A DNA stretch of 22,567 bases, taken from assembly GCA_013202335.1 (NCBI GenBank), contig JABMQR010000195.1, forward strand, positions 1 through 22,567, in the 5' to 3' direction. Below, one piece after another: positions 14,672 to 22,526 of this stretch; positions within the stretch are counted from its first letter, which is position 1; each line of letters starts with the position of its first letter. Source of the stretch: Bacteroidota bacterium. GTDB taxonomy: Bacteria; Spirochaetota; Spirochaetia; JABMQR01. The notes under the pieces are model-generated. The model saw only the letters and a list, made by a program, of their open reading frames with translations. It made no database searches and had not been told where the DNA came from. The position numbers and the translations under genes were made by a program.

Positions 14672-14704
14672 TATATAGTCTTAATGTATTTGGAGAGCTT
14701 AACT

Positions 14705-15832
14705 ATGAGCATACAGCATCGTCCAGTCCTTGACAGTACCCCGGAGTATATACCCGGGAAAACTATTGCTGAAGTAATACATGAATTCGGTGTTACTGAT
14801 GTCATAAAACTTGCCTCAAACGAAAATGCAGTAGGTCCTCCAAAATCAGCAATTAAAGCTGCAATTAAAGCAATGGAAACCATGAGCCGTTATCCAGACC
14901 CCTTCAGCAGCAAACTGAAATCCCAACTCGCTGTTCACAACGGATTACCGGAAAAAAATATCCTAATCTCCCATGGACTTGAAGAGATGATCCCTGCTTT
15001 ATGTCGTGCCTACATAAATCCTGGAGATATATCAATTCAACCGGAACTGACCTTCATCAAGTATGAGATTGGGGTAAAAATCATGGATGGACTTTGTATA
15101 AAAGTTCCTATGAAAAATTTTGAAATTGATTTGGACGGCCTTCTTGATGCCATAACAGAAGATACTAAAATTGTTTGGCTCTGTAATCCCAACAACCCTA
15201 CAGGCACCTATATTGGCGAAAATCAGCTTATTGATTTTCTAAACAAAATCCCTGATACCGTACTGATTGTGCATGATGAAACATACAGAGAATTTACAAC
15301 AGCACCCGATTACCCCCGAAAAACAGTTGAGCTGCTTGAAAATTACCGGAATCTCATCCTTATGCGCAGCTTCTCTAAAGCATATGGATTGGCAGGTTTC
15401 CGCTGTGGATATATGATGGCTGCTGAGGAAATCGTTCGTCAGGTAATGAAGGTCCGTGAAATCTTCAGTGTAAGTGAAATAGCTGCCGCTGCAGCATCTG
15501 CAGCCCTCGCAGATAGTCTCTATTTGGAGCATGTTATAGCAGTTATTCATCAAGGCAAAGATTATCTTATTAAACAACTTGGTAAGCTTTCCGGCAGGCA
15601 AATTATTTTCAAGGAAACTCAGACAAATTTTATCTATTTCGAAACTCCTTATGAAAACAACTTTATTTTTGAGGAGATGCAAAAAAAAGGCGTTATTATC
15701 CGACCAATCGGCTCTCATGGATTTAGAGTAACAATCGGACTGCATCAGGAGAATATCCGGTTTATTCAGGCATTCAAATCAGTCTTAACCGCATGTGAGC
15801 ATATATACCATAAGCGTGGAGCCACTGCATGA
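14705..15832 (+). CDS. HisC-like PLP aminotransferase, probably aromatic amino acid transaminase
   Basis: A 375-residue fold-type I aminotransferase. It has LASNENAVGPP near the N-terminus, NPNNPTG (161-167), the PLP-contacting Asp191 in HDETY, the Schiff-base Lys225 in RSFSKAYGLAGFRCGY, and a substrate-carboxylate Arg in SHGFRVTIG. It is closest in style to histidinol-phosphate aminotransferases, many of which also accept aromatic amino acids. No other histidine gene is nearby. Instead it overlaps iorA by four bases (ATGA), so it most likely converts Tyr, Phe or Trp to arylpyruvates for the next enzyme. I chose the ATG at 14705 because GGAG lies nine bases upstream; an ATG at 14684 has no such site. 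Confidence 0.85.
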   Translation: MSIQHRPVLDSTPEYIPGKTIAEVIHEFGVTDVIKLASNENAVGPPKSAIKAAIKAMETMSRYPDPFSSKLKSQLAVHNGLPEKNILISHGLEEMIPALCRAYINPGDISIQPELTFIKYEIGVKIMDGLCIKVPMKNFEIDLDGLLDAITEDTKIVWLCNPNNPTGTYIGENQLIDFLNKIPDTVLIVHDETYREFTTAPDYPRKTVELLENYRNLILMRSFSKAYGLAGFRCGYMMAAEEIVRQVMKVREIFSVSEIAAAAASAALADSLYLEHVIAVIHQGKDYLIKQLGKLSGRQIIFKETQTNFIYFETPYENNFIFEEMQKKGVIIRPIGSHGFRVTIGLHQENIRFIQAFKSVLTACEHIYHKRGATA

Positions 15833-17739
15833 GAAAAGTTAAGAAACAGCTGCTGACGGGAAATGAAGCAGTCGCACGTGGTGTGTATGAGGCCGGTTGT
15901 CATCTATCATCAGCCTACCCCGGAACTCCCAGTACTGAAATTCAGGAAAACATAGGATTATATAAGGAAATTTATGCTGAGTGGGCACCAAATGAGAAAG
16001 TTGCCCTTGAAGTTGCTGCCGGAGCAGCTATGGCTGGAGCATGTGCTTTTGCTTCGATGAAACATGTAGGACTAAACGTAGCAGCAGATCCACTCTTTAC
16101 GGTTGTCTATACTGGTGTAACTGGTTCTTTAGTGATAAATACCAGTGATGAACCGGGAATGCACAGCTCGCAAAATGAGCAGGATAACAGACTCTATGCC
16201 GTGCATGCTAAATTACCCCTCGTCGTACCCTCTGATAGCCAGGATTGCCTCGATTTTGTGAAAGAAGCATTTACCATAAGTGAGAAGTTTGATACTCCTG
16301 TTCTCTTTAGGACAACTACGCGGATCTCCCACAGCAAAAGTCAGGTTTTATTAGGAGAAAGAGTAGAAAAACCGGTAAAGCCCTATAAAAAAGATTTAAA
16401 AAAAAATCTCATGATCCCGGCTCATGCACAATTAAAGCATCCTGAACTTGAAAACCGTCTCAGGATTCTTGCTGAATATGCTGAAACGACTCCTTTAAAT
16501 CAAATAGAGAATAATGTATCAGCAGAGGAGCCCCAAAATAAAAATCCATCAATCGGCATCATCACCGGAGGCATTGCGTATCAGTATGCAAAAGAGGTTT
16601 TTGGATCAAGCGCCTCCTATCTCAAGCTGGGTTTTATGTACCCATTCCCGGAAAAACTCATTACAAAATTCGCACAATCTGTCGACCTCTTATATATCAT
16701 TGAGGAGAATGAGCCGTTTATTGAAAATGAGTGCAAACGACTAAACCTTCATTGCAAGATTAAGGGAAAGGATGTTTTGCCAATTTGTGGTGAATTATCA
16801 ACCGAAATCGTGAGAAAAGCTTTTTTTCCTTCTAAAACTGGTATATCAGATAAGCTTTCACTGAAATTACAAAACATCCCCAAGCTTCCGGCACGTCCTC
16901 CGTCCCTTTGCCCCGGATGCCCGCATCGTGGAATATTTTCTGCACTCTCCCGGTATAAAAAGCATGTAGTCTCAACCGATATCGGATGCTACACCCTGGG
17001 GGCACTGCAGCCTTTGAATATCGGTGATTTTCTTTTTTGTATGGGCTCCAGCATTTCAAGCGGAATGGGATTTGCCAAAGCCATGGAAACAGCAGGTAAT
17101 ACCAGGGAAAAAGTAATTGCACTTATCGGTGACTCCACCTTTTTCCACTCTGGAATTACCGGACTGATAAATGTGATTTACAGCGGAACTCCTCTGGTAG
17201 TAATAATTCTTGATAACCGTATTACCGCTATGACAGGCCATCAACATAATCCGGGCACAGGTTTTACTCTTCAGAAAAAAAGTGCCCCGGAGGTCGATAT
17301 ACCCGGGCTTGTTTCTGCTCTCGGCTTCGCAGAGGATCAAATATCAGTTATAAACCCGCATATTCTTGAGGAAGGGAGATCTGCCCTTAAAAGAGCAATG
17401 GCGTACAACGGACCCTATGTAATTATCACCCAGGCACCTTGTGCACTTCTGCCTGAAGTACGAAAGAGTTCTGCAAACCAATTCTTTACCGTAGATAGAT
17501 CAATATGTATCACCTGTAAGGCCTGTATCAGAACAGGATGCCCTGCGATCAGCATACAGGATGGAAAATCATCAATTGATCAAACCTATTGTGCAGCATG
17601 CGGAGTCTGTATGCAGGCATGTAAACCTGGTGCCATATCAGGTAACCATGATACCATATCAGGTAACCATGATACCATATCAGGTAACCATGATACCATA
17701 TCAGGACCGTACACATACTGCACCGGAGGTGATCGATAA
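15829..17739 (+). CDS. iorA: Indolepyruvate:ferredoxin oxidoreductase, alpha subunit
   Basis: A 636-residue TPP- and iron-sulfur-dependent enzyme that oxidatively decarboxylates arylpyruvates to aryl-acetyl-CoA, passing electrons to ferredoxin. The N-terminal pyrimidine-binding half includes SAYPGTPSTEI and NTSDEPGMHSSQNEQDNR. The TPP/Mg half contains CPGCPHRG (361-368) and IGDSTFFHSG (433-442). Two C-terminal [4Fe-4S] motifs follow: Cys560/563/566/571 and Cys588/591/594/598. After the second cluster come three copies of a seven-residue repeat (SGNHDTI) encoded by 21-bp tandem repeats, not a usual part of the family. The ATG overlaps the preceding stop, and GGAG lies upstream. The iorB start overlaps the last base, so the two subunits are translationally coupled. 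Confidence 0.95.
   Translation: MRKVKKQLLTGNEAVARGVYEAGCHLSSAYPGTPSTEIQENIGLYKEIYAEWAPNEKVALEVAAGAAMAGACAFASMKHVGLNVAADPLFTVVYTGVTGSLVINTSDEPGMHSSQNEQDNRLYAVHAKLPLVVPSDSQDCLDFVKEAFTISEKFDTPVLFRTTTRISHSKSQVLLGERVEKPVKPYKKDLKKNLMIPAHAQLKHPELENRLRILAEYAETTPLNQIENNVSAEEPQNKNPSIGIITGGIAYQYAKEVFGSSASYLKLGFMYPFPEKLITKFAQSVDLLYIIEENEPFIENECKRLNLHCKIKGKDVLPICGELSTEIVRKAFFPSKTGISDKLSLKLQNIPKLPARPPSLCPGCPHRGIFSALSRYKKHVVSTDIGCYTLGALQPLNIGDFLFCMGSSISSGMGFAKAMETAGNTREKVIALIGDSTFFHSGITGLINVIYSGTPLVVIILDNRITAMTGHQHNPGTGFTLQKKSAPEVDIPGLVSALGFAEDQISVINPHILEEGRSALKRAMAYNGPYVIITQAPCALLPEVRKSSANQFFTVDRSICITCKACIRTGCPAISIQDGKSSIDQTYCAACGVCMQACKPGAISGNHDTISGNHDTISGNHDTISGPYTYCTGGDR
17633..17705 (+). repeat. 21-bp tandem repeat, 3.5 copies, in the 3' end of iorA
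   Basis: The unit CCATATCAGGTAACCATGAT plus A is repeated exactly at 17633, 17654 and 17675, followed by a 10-base partial copy. Each unit is seven codons, so copy number can change without shifting the frame. The perfect identity points to recent expansion. Confidence 0.95.
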
Positions 17740-18368
17740 TGCAGACAATCAGGATTATGCTTGCAGGGGTTGGAGGACAGGGAACCATTCTTGCCGCAAA
17801 AATCATATCGGAAGCTGCTTCAGAATACGGCTGCTGTGTGAAAATGTCAGAAATTCACGGCATGTCACAGCGCGGCGGGAGTGTTGTGTCTCATGTCTCC
17901 ATCGGTACTCATATTAACTCCCCTGTTATTGGAATTGGTTTTGCTGATTATCTCATTGCTTTTGAGGAGATGGAAGCTGCAAGACAGCTGAAATATCTCA
18001 AAAATGATGGGCTGCTTATCGTAAATGATTTAAAAATCAACCCAATGCCTGTATTGACAGGAACCGTTGATTACCCTGAGAATATAATAAAGAGCATACA
18101 AGATGCCGGCATAGCTGCTCTTATTCTAAATGCTTTTGAGAAAGCTGCGGAACTTGGCGCAATGCAGGTACAGAATGTTATTCTTGTAGGGGTACTGGCA
18201 GCTCAGACTGGATTGGAAAATTTTCCATGGGAGGCTACTATACAGCGTCTTGTAAAACCGCAATTCGTGGAGATAAACCTGAAAGCTTTCGCCGCAGGCA
18301 AACTTATTGCTGCAGAAAAAGCATTTCCCGCAGACCTGGATCTGGACCTGGATATGGCTAAAAAGTGA
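17739..18368 (+). CDS. iorB: Indolepyruvate:ferredoxin oxidoreductase, beta subunit
   Basis: A 209-residue partner subunit of the gamma-type domain of 2-oxoacid:ferredoxin oxidoreductases. It opens with the family signature LAGVGGQGTILAAKIISEAA and has KMSEIHGMSQRGGSVVSHV, the conserved IorB motif. Length is typical. A very strong ribosome site (GGAGGTGAT) lies inside the end of iorA, and the ATG uses the last base of its TAA, giving one-to-one coupled translation. The extreme C-terminus is an acidic run (DLDLDLDM) coded by a short GACCTGGAT repeat. The next gene follows after seven bases. Together with IorA it makes acyl-CoA from arylpyruvate. Confidence 0.95.
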   Translation: MQTIRIMLAGVGGQGTILAAKIISEAASEYGCCVKMSEIHGMSQRGGSVVSHVSIGTHINSPVIGIGFADYLIAFEEMEAARQLKYLKNDGLLIVNDLKINPMPVLTGTVDYPENIIKSIQDAGIAALILNAFEKAAELGAMQVQNVILVGVLAAQTGLENFPWEATIQRLVKPQFVEINLKAFAAGKLIAAEKAFPADLDLDLDMAKK

Positions 18369-18375
18369 GCAGAAA

Positions 18376-18690
18376 ATGATTAATTCGTCAATATTTACTC
18401 CGAAATCTATAGTTATTGTCGGAGCTTCTAAAGATCCATCAAAAATTGGCGGCAGAATCCTGCATAATATAATGCATAACAATTTTACCGGGCAGCTTTA
18501 TGGCATAAATCCTAAGGAAACCAGCATACATAGTATTCCCTGCCCCCGTCTTGAAAGTCTTCCGAATTGTGATTTGGCAATACTTTGCGTACCGGCAGAA
18601 TTTACAGAATTTTATGTATCGGAGCTTGCTGAGAAGCATGGAGTAAAAGGATTTATTATACTCTCCGCTGGATTTAGTGAGATGGGGTAA
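18376..18690 (+). CDS. ADP-forming acyl-CoA synthetase, N-terminal piece (frameshifted)
   Basis: The first 104 residues of an acetate-CoA ligase (ADP-forming)-type enzyme: the Rossmann CoA-binding domain with SIVIVGASKDPSKIGGRIL, AILCVPAEF and FIILSAGFSEMG. In intact relatives this last motif runs straight on into the sequence seen in the next frame (KAGTELQNRILELV...ALIGPNCTG). The break lies in GGGG at 18684-18687. With three Gs the reading is E-M-G-K-A-G-T-E and the gene is a continuous 687-codon frame to 20440, the normal length. The fault is a real single-base insertion, a slippage-controlled site or an assembly error. It starts seven bases after iorB. Confidence 0.85.
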   Translation: MINSSIFTPKSIVIVGASKDPSKIGGRILHNIMHNNFTGQLYGINPKETSIHSIPCPRLESLPNCDLAILCVPAEFTEFYVSELAEKHGVKGFIILSAGFSEMG

Positions 18691-20440
18691 AGCAGGTACT
18701 GAACTGCAAAACCGGATACTCGAACTGGTTACCAGATACAACTGCGCACTTATTGGACCAAACTGTACCGGTGTTTTAACACAAACATATGCAGGAATAT
18801 TTGCCGGCCCCATACCTCCCCTTGATCCGGCAGGTTGTGATTTTGTCAGTGGAAGCGGAGCTACTGCAGCCTTTACTGTTGAGCAGGGAATCCTTCAGGG
18901 ACTCCCGTTTTCTCAGATCATAACCGTAGGGAACAGTGCACAAATCGGTGTTGAAGAGATCCTGGAGCATTGGGACTATACGTTTGATCAAAAAAACAGT
19001 TCAAAAGTTAAATTACTCTATGTTGAAACGATAAAAAGTCCTGAAAAGTTTCTTCAGCATGCCTCATCTCTTATCCAGAAAGGCTGCTCTATTGCCGCCT
19101 TAAAAGCCGGAAATTCTTCAGCCGGGCAAAGAGCTGCATCTTCTCATACAGGAGCACTATCAAATCCTGTAAAGTCAGTAGAGGCTCTTTTCCGGAAAGC
19201 CGGTATTATCAACTGCAGCTCACGGGAGGAGTTGGTAAATACTGCCGCCTTCTGCCTTCTCGGGAGACCTTCCGGGAAACGGATCGGTATAGTCACCCAC
19301 GCGGGTGGTCCCGGTGTTATATTGACTGATATCCTCAGTAATAATGGCTATCAGGTTCCTGAACTTAACGGTCCAATTTTTGAAAACCTTAAAACACAAT
19401 TGTATCCCGGATCTTCAGTCAAAAACCCTATAGACTTTCTTGCAACAGGAAATGCAGATCAGCTAAAAACGATTCTTCAGGCGCTGCAGAAATCTAAGAT
19501 GGTTGATGCAATAGTTGTTATATTTGGAAGTCCGGGATTAACATCAGTAGAGACCGTATATACTGCTCTTGAACAAGAGATGAGGAATTCCGATCTCCCT
19601 GTTTACCCGGTATTTCCCTCAGTAATCACTGCAGAAGATGAAATGAGATCTTTTACTAAAAGATCCCACCTTCCATTTTTTCTTGATGAGGCAGTTCTTG
19701 GTAACGTAATACAAAAAGAGATACCTGTTAATACAAACAATGAGAACAAAAAGACAAACCCTGCTAAAGCTGAAATTTTATCAAAATCAGTACAACAGAT
19801 ACTTGAATCGAAACCGAAAGGTTATCTGGCTCCTGATATCTGCACCCAACTGCTAAATATGGCCGGAATTTCTACTGCCCGGGAAATTGTAACGCAGTCT
19901 CTCAATGAAATTATCGATTTTGCAGATCAGGCAAAATGTCCTGTTGCATTAAAATCTGTGGGCATTTTACATAAATCTGATTCCGGCGGAGTTTCGCTTA
20001 ATTTATGTGAAAAAAATGAGATATCAAATGAGTACCGAAGATTGATGGATATAGCAGGTACAACACATATACAGGCACAATGTATGGTGACAGGTACCGA
20101 ACTATTTATCGGAGCTTCGTATGAAGCGGGATTCGGACATATGATCTTTTGCGGTCTGGGAGGTATTTTTGTGGAGGTACTTCAGGATACCGCCTCAATG
20201 CTTGCACCTGTTTCGCAGCAGGAGGCAGAGTTAATGATTCAGCGATTACGGGGATATCCGCTATTTACCGGTATCCGTGGTCAGAAGGGGTTAAACAGAG
20301 AGTTGTTTGCACACTACATAACATTGGTATCTGATCTGGTTCTTGCCGCCCCTGAAATAGTCGAACTTGATATTAACCCGCTGATTGCCGATGAAAAATC
20401 AATAACAGCAGTTGATGCCAGAATAAAAATTGTGCGATAA
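18677..20440 (+). CDS. ADP-forming acyl-CoA synthetase, main C-terminal piece (frameshifted)
   Basis: The remaining part of the enzyme that turns an acyl-CoA plus ADP and phosphate into free acid, CoA and ATP. It holds the rest of the CoA-ligase alpha region: LIGPNCTGVL, SGSGATAAF, and SSHTGALS with the phosphohistidine of this family. A second domain carries GIVTHAGGPGVI, and an ATP-grasp beta domain follows (CPVALKSVGILHKSDSGGVS, GLGGIFVEVLQD, ELDINPLI). Alpha and beta parts are fused, as in many bacteria. The GTG counted as start is not a convincing initiation site; the true start is probably 18376 and the frames were one. In context it would harvest ATP from aryl-acetyl-CoA made by IorAB. 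If the frameshift is real, the last energy-yielding step is lost. Confidence 0.88.
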   Translation: MRWGKAGTELQNRILELVTRYNCALIGPNCTGVLTQTYAGIFAGPIPPLDPAGCDFVSGSGATAAFTVEQGILQGLPFSQIITVGNSAQIGVEEILEHWDYTFDQKNSSKVKLLYVETIKSPEKFLQHASSLIQKGCSIAALKAGNSSAGQRAASSHTGALSNPVKSVEALFRKAGIINCSSREELVNTAAFCLLGRPSGKRIGIVTHAGGPGVILTDILSNNGYQVPELNGPIFENLKTQLYPGSSVKNPIDFLATGNADQLKTILQALQKSKMVDAIVVIFGSPGLTSVETVYTALEQEMRNSDLPVYPVFPSVITAEDEMRSFTKRSHLPFFLDEAVLGNVIQKEIPVNTNNENKKTNPAKAEILSKSVQQILESKPKGYLAPDICTQLLNMAGISTAREIVTQSLNEIIDFADQAKCPVALKSVGILHKSDSGGVSLNLCEKNEISNEYRRLMDIAGTTHIQAQCMVTGTELFIGASYEAGFGHMIFCGLGGIFVEVLQDTASMLAPVSQQEAELMIQRLRGYPLFTGIRGQKGLNRELFAHYITLVSDLVLAAPEIVELDINPLIADEKSITAVDARIKIVR

Positions 20441-20447
20441 ATGAGGC

Positions 20448-21149
20448 ATGAACACTAGTGGAAAAATAATAATCTGGGATTTTGATGGAACAATGTATCC
20501 CATTGCCCCGTATGACTGCGAATGCTATATGTTAAAAATTGCTCAATCAGAATTAGCTTTTTTTTCATCAGCTGCTGCAGCCCTCCGAATTCGATTGGAC
20601 CAGAAACAACTATTTTCCAAACACTTTAAAAAGCATTACATAAAACTCCTGAACGGCTGCGATAAATCACTCATTGACAGAGCTGCTGAATATATAGCAG
20701 GGACAATACCTAAAACTGAGACTGAACACTATCGTGAACTTAAAAACCGTGGGTGGGAACAATATATTATCAGCTGTGGTACCTACGATATCTGCATAAG
20801 AGTATTAGCTATACTGGGAATCTCTGATTGTTTTACTGAAATAACTGCAAATAAATTTACCTTTAGTAAAGATAAAATATCAGGGATGGATATAACCGTG
20901 AATGATGGGGAAATTAAACGTAAGATCATGGAAAAAATTATTGAAAGCCGAAATGAATCTGGTGTTACTTTTTCGCAGGTAGTTGCAGTAGGTGATGGTT
21001 ATACGGACATCCCCATTCTTAATCGCGTAAAAACGCCAATATTAATCGATTGGTTCAGAAAGAAATCATTAAAATTCACTAAGACAATTTTTATACCTAT
21101 TACCAGGCCTTCAGAGGTAATGGGAATTATTAGTGATTTAGAAAATTAA
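20448..21149 (+). CDS. HAD-superfamily phosphatase (subfamily IB-like)
   Basis: A 233-residue cytosolic hydrolase with all four HAD motifs: WDFDGTMYP (nucleophile Asp12 and acid Asp14), IISCGT (motif II), a lysine in the KRKIMEK region (motif III), and AVGDGYTDIPIL (motif IV). The helical cap between motifs I and II and the SCG motif resemble the phosphoserine-phosphatase-like IB group. It begins seven bases after the synthetase gene and ends the operon. The only upstream purine block (GAGG) is one base from the ATG, so translation may rely on coupling. Its link to the amino acid pathway is unclear: a metabolite phosphatase or repair enzyme is possible. Confidence 0.8.
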   Translation: MNTSGKIIIWDFDGTMYPIAPYDCECYMLKIAQSELAFFSSAAAALRIRLDQKQLFSKHFKKHYIKLLNGCDKSLIDRAAEYIAGTIPKTETEHYRELKNRGWEQYIISCGTYDICIRVLAILGISDCFTEITANKFTFSKDKISGMDITVNDGEIKRKIMEKIIESRNESGVTFSQVVAVGDGYTDIPILNRVKTPILIDWFRKKSLKFTKTIFIPITRPSEVMGIISDLEN

Positions 21150-21170
21150 AGAGCTTTGCTATAGCAGGAG

Positions 21171-21590
21171 TCATGCATGGCAGCCAGGACATAACCCTCT
21201 TGCATACAGGTGCTGCTCTCGAACATCATAACCTGCAGGAATATGGGAAGGCAGCCAATCTTGCTGCTCAGGAATAAAGACATCAGTCACTTCGCCGCAT
21301 TCAATACATTTGAAATGAATATGCGGTGCTGTATCAGCGTCATATCGGATTTCATGATCTTCAATCGTTACCGGCTGCATAATTCCGGCATCCACAAAAA
21401 GCTTTAAGGTATTATAGATAGTTGTTTTTGATAAGGATGGGATTTCTGTAATAAGGCTGGAATAGATCATATCAATTGTTGGGTGATTCTTTTCTGTCTG
21501 AACATACGCAAGAATACGTACCCGCTGATAAGAGGGTCTAATTTGATATGCTTTAAGTTGTTCTGAAACTGTCTGAATGTTTATATGCAT
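21171..21590 (-). CDS. perR: Fur-family regulator, PerR type
   Basis: A 139-residue winged-helix metalloregulator. The DNA-binding part includes LSKTTIYNTLKLF (residues 53-65). Structural zinc cysteines are Cys95/Cys98 and Cys134/Cys137. The regulatory metal set matches PerR rather than Fur: His36, Asp84, His90, His92 and, decisively, Asp103 at the position where Bacillus PerR has its Asp104. PerR uses Fe(II)-dependent histidine oxidation to sense hydrogen peroxide and releases genes for peroxide defence. Here the gene follows a rubrerythrin gene on the same strand after 108 bases, and a matching 7-1-7 box lies in that promoter. The spacer holds two copies of CTGCCGACAGT. It converges with the HAD gene 21 bases away. 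Confidence 0.88.
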   Translation of the reverse strand: MHINIQTVSEQLKAYQIRPSYQRVRILAYVQTEKNHPTIDMIYSSLITEIPSLSKTTIYNTLKLFVDAGIMQPVTIEDHEIRYDADTAPHIHFKCIECGEVTDVFIPEQQDWLPSHIPAGYDVREQHLYARGLCPGCHA

Positions 21591-21622
21591 AGTATTACTA
21601 TTCCTGGAAACAGGATGAATTG

Positions 21623-21687
21623 CTGCCGACAGTTAAGTTAATTGCAATAAAAACAAAGTTTCATAACAAAATCACACTGCCGACAGT
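21623..21687. repeat. Twin 11-bp sites CTGCCGACAGT between perR and the rubrerythrin gene
   Basis: The exact 11-mer occurs at 21623-21633 and 21677-21687 in a short AT-rich gap. Each is nearly symmetric (CTG...CAG). On the minus strand TTGTTA and TGCAAT between them, 17 bases apart, could be a weak perR promoter, so the sites may be operators flanking it. Confidence 0.55.
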
Positions 21688-21698
21688 AAAAAAACTTC

Positions 21699-22247
21699 TT
21701 ATCCGAAATATCTTTTGAGTAATCCAGCGAATGCTGAACCATGACGAGCTTCATCCTTACACATTTCATGAACAGTATCATGAATTGCATCATAGCCTAG
21801 TTCTTTAGCACGTTTTGCAATGGTCAATTTTCCCTGGCAAGCTCCATGCTCAGCATCAACTCTCAGCTGAAGATTTTTCTTAGTATCTGCATAGACAACA
21901 TCACCAAGCAGTTCAGCAAAACGAGATGCATGATCCGCTTCTTCAAAAGCTATTCTTTTGTATGCTTCTGCTACCTCAGGGTATCCTTCACGATCAGCCT
22001 GTCGGCTCATTGCCAAATACATACCAACTTCAGTACATTCACCGGTAAAATTTGCTTTTAAACCCTCTACGATCTCTGCATCAAGACCTTGAGCCACGCC
22101 AATCCTGTGCTCATCAGCCCAAACAAGATTCTCTGTGCTTACCTGTTCAACAAACTTCTCACCCGGGGCACCACACTGAGGACATTTCTCAGGAGGAGTT
22201 TCTCCTTCATAGATATAACCACAGATTGTACAAACGAATTTTTTCAT
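21699..22247 (-). CDS. rbr: Reverse rubrerythrin
   Basis: A 182-residue non-haem di-iron peroxidase. The rubredoxin-like FeS4 site is at the N-terminus (Cys6, Cys9, Cys22, Cys25 in [10 protein letters not shown]...CPQCG), followed by a ferritin-like four-helix domain with iron-ligand motifs GECTEVG, EEADH, EHGACQ and DEARH. This order is opposite to classic rubrerythrin and defines the reverse type found in anaerobes, which reduces hydrogen peroxide (and oxygen) with NADH-derived electrons. AGGAG lies six bases before the ATG. It has a strong promoter at 22293-22321 with a PerR-like box touching the -10. perR follows downstream, so sensor and effector are adjacent. Confidence 0.93.
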   Translation of the reverse strand: MKKFVCTICGYIYEGETPPEKCPQCGAPGEKFVEQVSTENLVWADEHRIGVAQGLDAEIVEGLKANFTGECTEVGMYLAMSRQADREGYPEVAEAYKRIAFEEADHASRFAELLGDVVYADTKKNLQLRVDAEHGACQGKLTIAKRAKELGYDAIHDTVHEMCKDEARHGSAFAGLLKRYFG

Positions 22248-22279
22248 GTGTTTCTCCTAATTTGTAATAGTTTTATATT

Positions 22280-22292
22280 TGTAATGATTACA
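22280..22292. promoter_or_regulatory. PerR/Fur-like operator of the rubrerythrin gene
   Basis: TGTAATGATTACA is a perfect 13-bp palindrome. Extended by one base each side it has the 7-1-7 layout of PerR and Fur boxes. It directly abuts the -10, where binding would block initiation. A further TTTGTAAT lies at 22260-22267, near the start codon. Confidence 0.75.
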
Positions 22293-22321
22293 TATATAAC
22301 TCATAACAAACTCTTTGTCAA
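22293..22321 (-). promoter_or_regulatory. Promoter of the rubrerythrin gene
   Basis: On the minus strand a perfect TTGACA (22316-22321), a 17-base spacer and TATATA (22293-22298) lie 45 bases upstream of the start codon. It is the strongest promoter in the window and is overlapped downstream by the PerR-like box. Confidence 0.8.
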
Positions 22322-22461
22322 CTTTTTTACTATTTTTTTTTGCTAAAGACGAAAAGTATCATATAAAGGTTTTTTCATTTCTTTACTTTATTACAATTTT
22401 CTGAATTTGCCTCATTTATCTAATCGTAGAAAATCAGTATACTGGTTACATACAAAAACCT

Positions 22462-22526
22462 GCAATTTTTGTATATAACTTCTGCTTATATTATAGTATT
22501 ACATGATAGTTGAGGCAGTTTCAAAA
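22462..22526 (+). repeat. Degenerate relative of the 65-bp element (copy E)
   Basis: The first 17 bases match the left end of copy C at 14 positions. TTGTAT and TATAGT occur at the same offsets (8-13 and 31-36) as the promoter-like hexamers of copies B and C, and CTTATATTATA is shared with copy D. The right arm is not conserved and runs into the 40-bp repeat. Tentative. Confidence 0.4.

Larger units (their letters stand above)
14149..14704. other. 556-bp divergent intergenic region rich in hairpins
   Basis: No coding sequence is supported. In order it holds the 40-bp repeat (14189-14228), a terminator-like hairpin (14229-14253), a hairpin CCATG/CATGG, copy C of the 65-bp element (14294-14358), a ladder of three hairpins to 14452 and a T-rich stretch. 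The operon promoter (14609-14637) and a 26-bp palindrome (14646-14671) follow. This far exceeds what two divergent promoters need. Confidence 0.7.

Noticed and set aside
14705..15832. Role of the aminotransferase in histidine biosynthesis.
   Set aside because: No other his gene is nearby, and it is translationally coupled to iorA in a catabolic operon; HisC-like enzymes often accept aromatic substrates.
17633..17705. CRISPR array from regular 21-bp repeats.
   Set aside because: The repeats are head to tail without spacers and are translated in frame as part of IorA.
17549..17917. Overlapping open frames on both strands across the iorA/iorB junction.
   Set aside because: They exist because the 21-bp repeat is stop-free in several frames; iorA and iorB have clear family motifs and ribosome sites in the accepted frames.
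21687..21698. AAAAAAACTTCT near the rubrerythrin stop as a 65-bp element end.
   Set aside because: No GAAGT arm at the required distance and no internal similarity.
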